Assembly (NCBI RefSeq): GCF_025717535.1
Contig: NZ_JAJIRO010000003.1
Location: 806,001 to 870,000 of the forward strand
Source: Paucibacter sp. Y2R2-4
GTDB taxonomy: Bacteria > Pseudomonadota > Gammaproteobacteria > Burkholderiales > Burkholderiaceae_C
Direction: 5' to 3'
Length of the DNA: 64,000 nucleotides
Shown here: positions 19,297 through 27,022 of the stretch, piece by piece
Layout: each line of letters starts with the position of its first letter
How positions within the stretch are numbered: position 1 is the stretch's first letter
Notes under the pieces: model-generated
Told to the model about the DNA's origin: nothing
The model's input: only the letters and a program-made list of their open reading frames with translations
Databases searched by the model: none
Made by a program: the position numbers and the translations under genes

Positions 19297-22200
19297 ATGA
19301 AGAATGATCCTGCCGGCTCGGCTTGGAAAAAGTGGGACTTACACGTCCACACACCCTCGTCGGTCGTCCACAACTATCCCGGCTCCAGTCAGGCCGACGC
19401 TTGGGAAGCCTATCTTCAAGACCTCGAGGCCTTGCCGCCCGAATTCAAGGCCATTGGCATCAATGACTACATCTTCATTGATGGCTATGAGCGCGCGCGC
19501 AGAGCCAAGCTCGAGCAAGGCCGACTCAAAAATATCGATCTGCTACTGCCTGTCATTGAGCTGCGCCTGGACAAGTTCGCCGGGGTGGTCAAGAAAGAGA
19601 AGGACGGCACGTACTCGCAGTCTGGCTGGAACCGAATTAACCTGCATGTCATCTTCGACGCGATGGACCCTGAGGTCATCCAGCAGCAATTCCTCAATTC
19701 GCTGACCCCGAGCTACCAACTGATTCCCGACTCCAGCGGCTGGACAGGCAAATGGAAAGGCGTCATTACCCGCGACAGCCTGTCCGAACTCGGAAAAATG
19801 ATCGTAGAGTCGGCGCCGGCTGAGAAACAAGCGGACTACGCCCCGCACTTGCAGGAGGGCTTCAACAACTTGTGCGTGAGTCTGGAGAAGGTGCTCGAGG
19901 CGCTTGATAAGCCCTACTTTTCCGGAAAATACCTGATCGCGGTTGGCAAGACGGAATGGGACAACCTCAAATGGGATGACCAGTCCATCGCCGAGAAGCG
20001 CAACATCATCAATCAGGCTGACTTGGTCTTCACTGCCTCCGAAAATCCGGCTGCATACGACGCAGCTCGCAAGAAACTTGTCGGGTCCAACGTGAAGGCC
20101 ACGCTGCTTGACTGCTCCGACGCCCATGCGCCGAGCAGTTCGGAGAACAAGGACCGCGTCGGCAACTGCTTCACCTGGATCAAGGCCGACGCCACCTTCG
20201 ACGGCCTCGTCCAAGCCATCACGGAGTTCGAGGATCGCGTGTTCATCGGCGACACGCCGCCTGAGCGCCTGCTGGTCGAGGCCAACCGCACCAAATACGC
20301 CTCTCGTATCCGCATTCGCCGAAAATCCGACTCCACGCTGACAGACACTTGGTTCAACGTAGACATGCCGCTGAGCCACGACTTGGTCGCCATCATCGGC
20401 AACAAGGGCAGCGGAAAGAGCGCGATGGCCGACATCGCCGGTTTGGCCGGCGACACCAAGAACTTCAAGAGCTTCTCGTTCCTCAAAGACACGCGCTTTC
20501 GGAATCCGAGGAACAAGCTCGCTCAGCACTTCCTCGGTGCGTTGGGATGGCACGACGGCACCGAATCGGAGCGCCCACTCGACCAAGACCCGTCTGAGAC
20601 TAGTGTGGAGCGGGTGAAGTATTTACCGCAGAGCTATCTCGAGACGCTGTGCAACGAGCTCGGCGACGGCGGCTCGGCGACGTTCGACACCGAGTTGCGC
20701 AAGATCATCTACACGCACGTCCCGGAGGAAGCCCGCCTGGGCTACACATCCATGGACGAACTGCTCGATTTCAAGGTCGCCGAGATTGACAGCGCGCGTG
20801 AGCAGGTCATCAAGGAAATATCGAAGGCCAACGCAGAGATTTTGCAGACCGAGCGCCGACTCACGCCGGAGTTCAAGCAAGCGCTGCAAGAGCAGCTCGA
20901 CGCCAAGGTCGCCGAGTTCAACTCCCTCGTGGCCTCGAAACCCACCCCGGTGGAAGACCCGACGGTCTCGGAAGCAGCACAGGAAGAATCGAAGGCTGCC
21001 ACCGAGAAGATTCAGGCGCTGAAGGATGAACTCGAAAAGCTTCGCGAAGAAGATAAGTTGCTTCGCGACAAGAAGGCCGCCGACGCCAAGCGCCAAGCCG
21101 TTCTGAGCCGGGTCGCCCAGGCCATCGCCAACCACAAAAAGGCCCATGATCAATTCTTGGCTGAGCTGGCCCCCATGTTGGCGGAGGCCAGCGCGGACTT
21201 GAAGGCCTCCGAGGTGGTCGAACTAAAGATCGACACCACGAGGCTCGATGCGCTGGTCAAGGCCGCCAAAGAGTCAATTGCTGGAGTGGACGCCTCGCTG
21301 GCCAATCAAGAGCCCACTGGTCTCCTTAAGCGTCGCGAGACGGCCGAGGCGGCGATGGGTGAAGTGAAGAGCAAGCTCGGCGAGAAGCAGCGCTTGTTCA
21401 TCCTCTTCAAGGATCAGGTTGCCAAGTGGGAGCGAGCCAAGGATGAGCTCGTCGGAAACAAGGAAAAGCCGCAGTCGATTGAGTGGTTTAAGGCCGAGAT
21501 CGAGTCCTTGGGCGCGCTGCCCGGCAAGCTCGCGGCTCTACGCGCGAATCGGGTGAAACTGGCCCTGGGGGTCCACAAGCAGATTGTCATGACCGTTGAG
21601 GAATACCGGCGGTTGTATGAGCCGGTGCAGCAGTTCGTCAAATCTGCTGCCCAGATGGAGATGCACCTGCCGCTGGATTTCGACGTGCGCATCGAAGAGT
21701 CGAACTTCATGGAGCAATTCTTCGCCCGCATTAATCGGCAGTCGAGGGGCAGCTTCTCAGGAGTGGACGAGAGCAATCAGCTCATGCGTGGGCTGCTTAA
21801 GGAGGTCACCTTCGGAGATGTGGACTCGACGCTGAAATTCCTCGAGTCCATCGACGACATGCTGCACTTTGATAGACGTGAATCCGGTGCTGGCCGCGAG
21901 ACCCGGATCGTTGATCAACTCCGCAAGGGCGGTGAGCCTCAAGACATCCTCGACTACCTTTACGGAATGAGCTATCTGGCGCCAAGGTATTCGCTGACGT
22001 TCGACCAACAAGAAATCAGCCAGCTCTCGCCCGGCGAGCGTGGCCTGCTCTTGCTCGTCTTCTACCTGCTCGTGGACAAGGACGACATCCCGATCATCAT
22101 CGACCAGCCTGAGGAGAACTTGGACAACCAAACCATCTTCAAGGTGCTGGTCAAATGCATCAAGGCGGCCAAGCACCGGCGCCAAGTCATCATGGTGACG

Positions 22201-22389
22201 CACAACCCGAACTTGGCCGTGGTCTGCGACGCCGAGCAAATAATTTGCGCGAGTTGCGACAAGGCGACCAACACGTTCAATTACGTCTCAGGCGGCATCG
22301 AGTCGCCCCTGATCAAGAGCACAGTCGTTGAGATTCTTGAAGGCACTGAGCCTGCCTTCAAGAATCGGAAGCGCAAGTACGGCCTTTGA
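19297..22389 (+). CDS. PHP domain plus ABC/SMC-type ATPase (TrlF-like family)
   Basis: The 1,030-residue product fuses an N-terminal PHP-type metal-dependent phosphoesterase domain (H16 and H18 in DLHVHT, and a CSDAH block at about 273-277) to an ATPase of the ABC/SMC type. Visible are a Walker A GNKGSGKS at 368-375, a long charged coiled-coil region at about 480-760, an LSPGE signature near 910, a Walker B with IIIDQPEEN at 933-941, and a switch histidine near 969 (MVTHNPN). This layout matches proteins annotated as TrlF-family AAA-like ATPases, often found in defence islands; the exact substrate is not known to me. A GGGGG site lies seven bases before the ATG. It is divergent from the HEPN-motif gene. 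Confidence 0.85.
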   Translation: MKNDPAGSAWKKWDLHVHTPSSVVHNYPGSSQADAWEAYLQDLEALPPEFKAIGINDYIFIDGYERARRAKLEQGRLKNIDLLLPVIELRLDKFAGVVKKEKDGTYSQSGWNRINLHVIFDAMDPEVIQQQFLNSLTPSYQLIPDSSGWTGKWKGVITRDSLSELGKMIVESAPAEKQADYAPHLQEGFNNLCVSLEKVLEALDKPYFSGKYLIAVGKTEWDNLKWDDQSIAEKRNIINQADLVFTASENPAAYDAARKKLVGSNVKATLLDCSDAHAPSSSENKDRVGNCFTWIKADATFDGLVQAITEFEDRVFIGDTPPERLLVEANRTKYASRIRIRRKSDSTLTDTWFNVDMPLSHDLVAIIGNKGSGKSAMADIAGLAGDTKNFKSFSFLKDTRFRNPRNKLAQHFLGALGWHDGTESERPLDQDPSETSVERVKYLPQSYLETLCNELGDGGSATFDTELRKIIYTHVPEEARLGYTSMDELLDFKVAEIDSAREQVIKEISKANAEILQTERRLTPEFKQALQEQLDAKVAEFNSLVASKPTPVEDPTVSEAAQEESKAATEKIQALKDELEKLREEDKLLRDKKAADAKRQAVLSRVAQAIANHKKAHDQFLAELAPMLAEASADLKASEVVELKIDTTRLDALVKAAKESIAGVDASLANQEPTGLLKRRETAEAAMGEVKSKLGEKQRLFILFKDQVAKWERAKDELVGNKEKPQSIEWFKAEIESLGALPGKLAALRANRVKLALGVHKQIVMTVEEYRRLYEPVQQFVKSAAQMEMHLPLDFDVRIEESNFMEQFFARINRQSRGSFSGVDESNQLMRGLLKEVTFGDVDSTLKFLESIDDMLHFDRRESGAGRETRIVDQLRKGGEPQDILDYLYGMSYLAPRYSLTFDQQEISQLSPGERGLLLLVFYLLVDKDDIPIIIDQPEENLDNQTIFKVLVKCIKAAKHRRQVIMVTHNPNLAVVCDAEQIICASCDKATNTFNYVSGGIESPLIKSTVVEILEGTEPAFKNRKRKYGL

Positions 22390-22537
22390 TGGCGATACGT
22401 TGGCACACTAAGGTTTTGAAGTTGCCGCCGTTGGTCATGCGGAACGAAGGCTTTGTGTCGGTGTTCGGTCGCAGCAGAAGTAGCCGCGACTGACGGCTAC
22501 CGCTGCATTGCCGCCATCCCTAAACACAAATCCCAAC

Positions 22538-22789
22538 TCACTCGGGCACGTGCTCAAGTAGCTCTTCAACCGTGCACCCAAAGTACGTGCACAGGCGGTC
22601 CACGATATCGGTGCCAGTGCTGTAGCCGCGATGGTTCAGTATCTTGGAGAGAGTCATCCGATTCACGCCGGAGCCTTCGGCAACTTCCTGCACCGTGAGT
22701 CGCCGTGACTCGCGGAACTGCTTTTTTTCCATTTGTTCGGCTAACTTAAAGCGGATCACTTGATGCTCACTGACAACGATTGATAACAA
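22538..22789 (-). CDS. Cro/CI-type helix-turn-helix regulator
   Basis: The 83-residue protein has a helix-turn-helix of the XRE class at about residues 30-60 (LTVQEVAEGSGVNRMTLSKIL) and the EELLEHVP ending common in phage-type repressors. It faces the DNA-binding/recombinase pair across an AT-rich intergenic region with dyad motifs, so it probably controls the integration module and itself. Confidence 0.85.
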   Translation of the reverse strand: MLSIVVSEHQVIRFKLAEQMEKKQFRESRRLTVQEVAEGSGVNRMTLSKILNHRGYSTGTDIVDRLCTYFGCTVEELLEHVPE

Positions 22790-22899
22790 AAATAATCAAA
22801 TGCTCTTGAAAAACTTCATTGGATGATTAATATTGCATTCAAGCGCTGAGTAATCGCAGCGTTTGATCATCAAAGTAATCATCTGTGAAGGAGATTAGC
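22790..22899. promoter_or_regulatory. AT-rich divergent control region
   Basis: This spacer between the repressor and the small DNA-binding gene is much more AT-rich than its surroundings. It holds ATGATTA at 22823-22829, its inverse TAATCAT at 22876-22882, a further TAATCA at 22793 and a TGATCA palindrome at 22864. These are plausible operators for the XRE-type protein. Confidence 0.5.
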
Positions 22900-23136
22900 A
22901 TGGGTCAGACCTATCTGACGACCGACGAACTATCGGCCAAGATCAAGTACGACGTTCGCACCATCCGCGAGCGCCTCAAGGACAGTGTCCTGCTGGAGGG
23001 CCTGCACTATGTCCGACCCTTTGGCGGACGCAAGATTCTCTATCTTTGGGAGAACATTGAGCGGGACATGCACCTGGGGGCGGGCAAGGACTTCGCCGCT
23101 ATCCCCATGGCCAATGGAGCAGTCTTCCATGGGTAG
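22900..23136 (+). CDS. Small DNA-binding protein, excisionase-like
   Basis: The start at 22900 has AAGGAG five to six bases upstream, giving 78 residues (MGQTYLTTDELSAKIKYDVR); an upstream in-frame ATG at 22885 is less well placed. The sequence resembles MerR/excisionase-type winged-helix proteins that accompany recombinases. It overlaps the recombinase start by eight bases, so the two are translationally coupled. Confidence 0.75.
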   Translation: MGQTYLTTDELSAKIKYDVRTIRERLKDSVLLEGLHYVRPFGGRKILYLWENIERDMHLGAGKDFAAIPMANGAVFHG

Positions 23137-24568
23137 CATCCGACTCCTAAGTAGCCGCGGAACGCTCTTCATGGACTTTCGCTTCCAAGGGCAACGCTGC
23201 CGAGAGTACACCGCGCTCACCGACACTCCAGCCAATCGCAAGCGCCTGCAAAAGGCCCTGGAGAGCATTGAAGCGCAAATCGCAGCAGGCACCTTCGATT
23301 ACGCCAAGACCTTCCCGGGCAGCAAGTTCAAAGGCCGAACGACTGCTCCTCCTGAGGCTGTGGTTGCCGGCGCCGGCTTACCAGCCTCGGCGCCCACTGA
23401 GTCACCTCCACCTTTGGCTGCCCGCACGCCAACCTTCGCTGAGTACACCAAGCAGTGGATGGCCGAGCATCAAGTGGAGTGGCGCCGCTCTCACATCAAG
23501 ATCTTGAACTCCACGCTCAAGGGCCACTTGGTGCCCCGGTTCGGCGAGACCAAGGTCGGTTGCATCACCAAAGCGGAGGTGATGGCCTTCCGCGCTGACT
23601 TGGCCGCATTGCCCGGTCGCGCCAAAGCCACCATGAGCAACAAGCGGATCAATGGCATCTTGGCCCCCTTGCGGCAGATCTTGGATGACGCAAGCGAAGC
23701 CTTTGGCTTTGTCTCCCCCATCGCCAACCTCAAGCCTCTAAAGATCCGCAAGGCTGACGTTCAGCCCTTTGCATTGGATGAGGTGCAGCGACTACTGGCC
23801 ACCGTGCGACCTGACTACCGCGACTATTTCACCGTACGCTTCTTCACCGGCTTGCGAACTGGTGAATGCCATGGACTGAAGTGGAAGTACGTCGACTTTG
23901 AAAACCGACTCATCTTGATCCGAGAGACCTTTGTGCTCGGGGAGGACGAGTACACCAAGACCGACTCCAGCCAGCGCGACATCCAAATGACGCAAGTGGT
24001 CTATGAAGCGCTCAAACGCCAACATGCCGCCACCTCCAGGCTGAGTCCCTATGTGTTCTGCAACAGCGAGTGCATGCCCTTGGACAACAAGAACTTCTCC
24101 GACCGGGTCTGGTATCCCATCCTGCGGCACTTGGACCTGCCCAAGCGAAGGCCTTATCAGATGCGCCACACCGCAGCGACCTTGTGGCTGGCCTCTGGCG
24201 AGGCGCCAGAGTGGATCGCACGCCAACTGGGACATGCCAGCACCGAAATGCTCTTTCGGGTCTACAGCCGCTTTGTGCCCAACCTCACGCGCCGCGACGG
24301 CTCGGCCATCGACCGCTTGCTGGCCACAAGGTTCTCAAGCGGGCAGGGCGAGAGCCCGGGGGCGCAAGACGGAGCACCACAGCAGGCTCATTCCCAAGTG
24401 GGGGCCAATGAGGCCGTGCCTGAGAAACCTGTACCCCTACGCATGGCGCCCCTGTCCACTCGGCACAAGTCAGCCACGGCGGCCAACGCTGACTCCGCGA
24501 CGGATGCCGCATTCTCTGCATTTCGCGCCAGCCTGCCCGGCGAATCGCCAGGGCAACTCGCTGCCTAG
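23129..24568 (+). CDS. Tyrosine recombinase / integrase
   Basis: The 479-residue enzyme catalyses site-specific integration. I chose the ATG at 23129, preceded by GGAG nine bases upstream and overlapping the small DNA-binding gene. The N-terminal arm region is followed by a SAM-like core-binding domain (about 105-205) and the catalytic domain with R243 (GLRTGE), the beta-hairpin lysine (TKTDSSQRDI), MRHTAAT, LGHAS and the nucleophile Y379 (VYSRF). The usual box II histidine is replaced by tyrosine (YQMRH), common in this subgroup. The C-terminal 70 residues are a low-complexity tail. It is the likely integrase of the island behind tRNA-fMet. Confidence 0.93.
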   Translation: MGSIRLLSSRGTLFMDFRFQGQRCREYTALTDTPANRKRLQKALESIEAQIAAGTFDYAKTFPGSKFKGRTTAPPEAVVAGAGLPASAPTESPPPLAARTPTFAEYTKQWMAEHQVEWRRSHIKILNSTLKGHLVPRFGETKVGCITKAEVMAFRADLAALPGRAKATMSNKRINGILAPLRQILDDASEAFGFVSPIANLKPLKIRKADVQPFALDEVQRLLATVRPDYRDYFTVRFFTGLRTGECHGLKWKYVDFENRLILIRETFVLGEDEYTKTDSSQRDIQMTQVVYEALKRQHAATSRLSPYVFCNSECMPLDNKNFSDRVWYPILRHLDLPKRRPYQMRHTAATLWLASGEAPEWIARQLGHASTEMLFRVYSRFVPNLTRRDGSAIDRLLATRFSSGQGESPGAQDGAPQQAHSQVGANEAVPEKPVPLRMAPLSTRHKSATAANADSATDAAFSAFRASLPGESPGQLAA

Positions 24569-24677
24569 CGGCTGAGCCTGCTAGCGCGCCATCTCTGCTG
24601 ACTCCAGAAATTTCCATCAGCAGCAAAAGGCCGCAGCCCCTTCAAACCCAACAGTGATTTCGAAATGCCCAAACAGC

Positions 24678-24696
24678 AGGGCAGGGCGGAGCTACG
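24678..24696 (+). repeat. 19-base direct repeat, copy 1
   Basis: AGGGCAGGGCGGAGCTACG occurs here and again exactly 600 bases downstream. It lies about 25 bases before the start of the gene at 24722, so it is in the promoter or leader. Confidence 0.7.
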
Positions 24697-24721
24697 TCCG
24701 CATCCAGCAAAGGAGAACGAA

Positions 24722-25150
24722 ATGAAAGACTTTTACGTCAGTGCGCCGCAAGACCTCCAGGCCTTCTTGATTGCATTGGAACTACGCCCTGGGCTGAATC
24801 GAAGAATTCGGCGGCGGTTCTACAACGAGCTGCGTCGTGTGCTCATGCTGCAAGACCGGTGGTGCGGTTCTTACTTGGACCTTTGCATGATCGTGTGCGA
24901 GCCACATGAGTGTGTGCAGACCCGCCACATTGCCTTGGCCTGGTTGATCGATCAGGTGGAAGTCCAAGTCATCTACGTTCATTGCCCTCGCTCACTGCTG
25001 GCGTTCGCTGAAGACTTTGAAGTGGTTAGCGAGTCAGGGGCTTCCTTCACCCCAGCGGAAGCGGCCAGTTGCCGATGCGCCATCCTCAAGGCCTTGGCCG
25101 CGGCATTGCTCTTGAGGCGCGCGGCGCTGGCGCTGAAGGCCTTGCGTTGA
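24722..25150 (+). CDS. Hypothetical protein
   Basis: A 142-residue protein starting MKDFYVSAPQDLQAFL, with AAGGAG seven bases before the ATG. It is rich in Leu, Ala, Arg and Cys, mostly helical in appearance, and has no signal peptide or recognisable family. It follows the integrase and, like the gene at 25328, is preceded by the same 19-base repeat, suggesting shared control within the element. Confidence 0.65.
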   Translation: MKDFYVSAPQDLQAFLIALELRPGLNRRIRRRFYNELRRVLMLQDRWCGSYLDLCMIVCEPHECVQTRHIALAWLIDQVEVQVIYVHCPRSLLAFAEDFEVVSESGASFTPAEAASCRCAILKALAAALLLRRAALALKALR

Positions 25151-25277
25151 TATGGGCCCGCTAACCACTCCGCGTGGCTTGAGGCCACCCGCTCGAGCCG
25201 GCCCGCGTCGCGTCTGACGCCAAGGCTTTCGCGGTCCATCCGCATCCACTGATTTCATCGTCAATGTCCCGCAGGCA

Positions 25278-25296
25278 AGGGCAGGGCGGAGCTACG
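25278..25296 (+). repeat. 19-base direct repeat, copy 2
   Basis: Exact copy of 24678-24696, about 30 bases before the start at 25328. Nothing else was recognised in 25151-25327. Confidence 0.7.
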
Positions 25297-25327
25297 CCCT
25301 GATCTTGCCAGCTCACAAGGAATTCCT

Positions 25328-25828
25328 ATGACTGACTATTTCAAGCAACAGAAAACACTTGCTCATGCCTTGCTCTTGTTCGTCCATTTGCATGGCGCTC
25401 CGTCGCAAAGCACGCGACAACATTTCTTCAAGGACATGCGCCGACATCTGGCGCGAACAGGCCACGTGATGAGCTACTCCCAGGGCTGGTGTGTCATCGC
25501 ACCGCTGTTTGGACAGACTCTTCAAAGGAGTCGACACGACGTCTGCAATTGGTTGCTCGACCATGACTTCGACCTCACGGCCGAGACCTACTTTCCGGTG
25601 GACTTCAGAACTCTGCTCACCACCAAGAACTACTTGCACCCCCATGAGCCTAACGACCCATTTCCTGCGCATGTGCAAGAAAGCCTCTCATCCGGCGCCA
25701 GCGAAAATAAGCTGCCCAATGAAGAGAGCGCTGAACGTGTGCGCCGCGTGACGGAGGGTCTCCTGCTGAACGCTCTCAGCTGGTTCCAGTACTTGGTGTC
25801 GGATCTGAAGGAGGTGGATCATGCTTGA
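25328..25828 (+). CDS. Hypothetical protein
   Basis: A 166-residue soluble protein with an AAGGA site before the ATG. It is rich in His and aromatic residues, and contains a TGHVMSYSQGWCVIAPLFGQ block reminiscent of a small replication or DNA-binding fold, but I cannot assign a family. It overlaps the next gene by eight bases, implying coupled translation and related function. Confidence 0.7.
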   Translation: MTDYFKQQKTLAHALLLFVHLHGAPSQSTRQHFFKDMRRHLARTGHVMSYSQGWCVIAPLFGQTLQRSRHDVCNWLLDHDFDLTAETYFPVDFRTLLTTKNYLHPHEPNDPFPAHVQESLSSGASENKLPNEESAERVRRVTEGLLLNALSWFQYLVSDLKEVDHA

Positions 25829-26267
25829 TCGCCAAACCCCACATCAAACCCACGCCCTAGAGCTCCAGCGCTTCGCGATTCGGGTCACACCAATGCGCGG
25901 AGCAGACGCCAAAGTCATCCGGCGTTTTGGTCAACGGCTGGATGAGTACTTGCTGCAGCGAAACCTGTATTTCACAGGCACGCCGTGGGTGGCCATCATT
26001 CGATCAAACAAGCGGGACCTGACCGTGGTCGATCAAATCGAGCTGTTGGCCTGGGTGCTTGAAGACGAGCTTTGCGCGTCGGTCTGCCTGAGTCCACTGA
26101 CACATTGCGTCGCGACAGAGCTTGGTGCAGAAATCGCCTGGGTCAAAGTGAACCGAATGGACCTGACGGTGGCCGCGACGCATTGGCTGTACCGGTGGGG
26201 GCATTTGGATGCGAGTGCAGTGTTGCGAATCCTGGAGAGCAACCGGGTGACTCAAGTGCCCATTTGA
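25821..26267 (+). CDS. Hypothetical protein
   Basis: A 148-residue protein overlapping the previous gene by eight bases. It has no signal peptide, no membrane span and no family I recognise. Its last codons and the sequence after it (26251-26364) recur in diverged form at 59671-59785, where the same reading frame end (TQ-M-P-V-stop) is still readable, so a related gene once ended there too. Confidence 0.7.
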   Translation: MLDRQTPHQTHALELQRFAIRVTPMRGADAKVIRRFGQRLDEYLLQRNLYFTGTPWVAIIRSNKRDLTVVDQIELLAWVLEDELCASVCLSPLTHCVATELGAEIAWVKVNRMDLTVAATHWLYRWGHLDASAVLRILESNRVTQVPI

Positions 26268-26364
26268 GACCTAGCCACGAGAGCCTGCGCACAGCGGAGT
26301 GGATCCAGGCGTGGGCTTAAGGCACCCAGCCTAGAACTTGCCGCGGATAGTGCGCGGGCTCTTT
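26251..26364 (+). repeat. Left copy of the bracketing relic repeat
   Basis: About 114 bases, from CTCAAGTGCCCATTTGA to GGGCTCTTT, align by eye with 59671-59785 at roughly three positions in four. The left end overlaps the 3' end of the gene at 25821. The rest of 26365-26900 shows no gene. Confidence 0.7.
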
Positions 26365-26900
26365 GGATTCGACAAGCGATCCTAGATTGAGTTCGCCATC
26401 AGTCAGGGCGCTGAGATGTGGGTCAGCAGTCGCGAGGACTTGAGCTCCTAAGCCATTCAATGAGGCATTCGGGCCATCCAATTCAAATAGAGAAGTTTGG
26501 TCAGGGTGGTCTCTGTTTGCGCCCCACTAGCTGGTCGGCTAGCCCTTGATTGGTAATAGTTCACCAGCAAAGTTTATGGCAACGCACCATCGGTCCGCTT
26601 AGTTCATCGACATCAATGTAAGCCGTCGACTGTCATTTGACATGGCGTACATGCACATGCCGGGGGGATCATTTTCAGAGGGTAGAACGATGCGGAAGTG
26701 CCCAGTGGTGCGAGTCCATCATGTCTGCCTCAACCGACTTTGGTGCGTCATTTTTATGAACACTATGTGAAGAATGAGCGTGGCTGCCCCGTCAATTAGG
26801 GGGATGACTTGCAGTTTCATGCCCCTTTACATTTCCGGAACATAACCAGCGAACGCGTCGGATTCTCAAACGATGGCGTAGTGCATTCATGGGGAGCATG

Positions 26901-26924
26901 TGAGTTAGGTGATAACTCATTTTT
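26901..26924 (+). promoter_or_regulatory. Leader hairpin upstream of the giant gene
   Basis: TGAGTTA (26901-26907) and TAACTCA (26913-26919) form a perfect seven-base dyad followed by TTTTT (26920-26924), about 100 bases before the start codon. It could be a weak terminator or attenuator, or an operator. Confidence 0.5.
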
Positions 26925-27022
26925 CCGGTGGACGCGAAACGCAAGTGACCTCGGGCTCGCGGTTGACAACTGTTGAATTGGTCTTGGGCAAAGAAACCAA
27001 GGCGCCACGCAGGAGCAATCGA

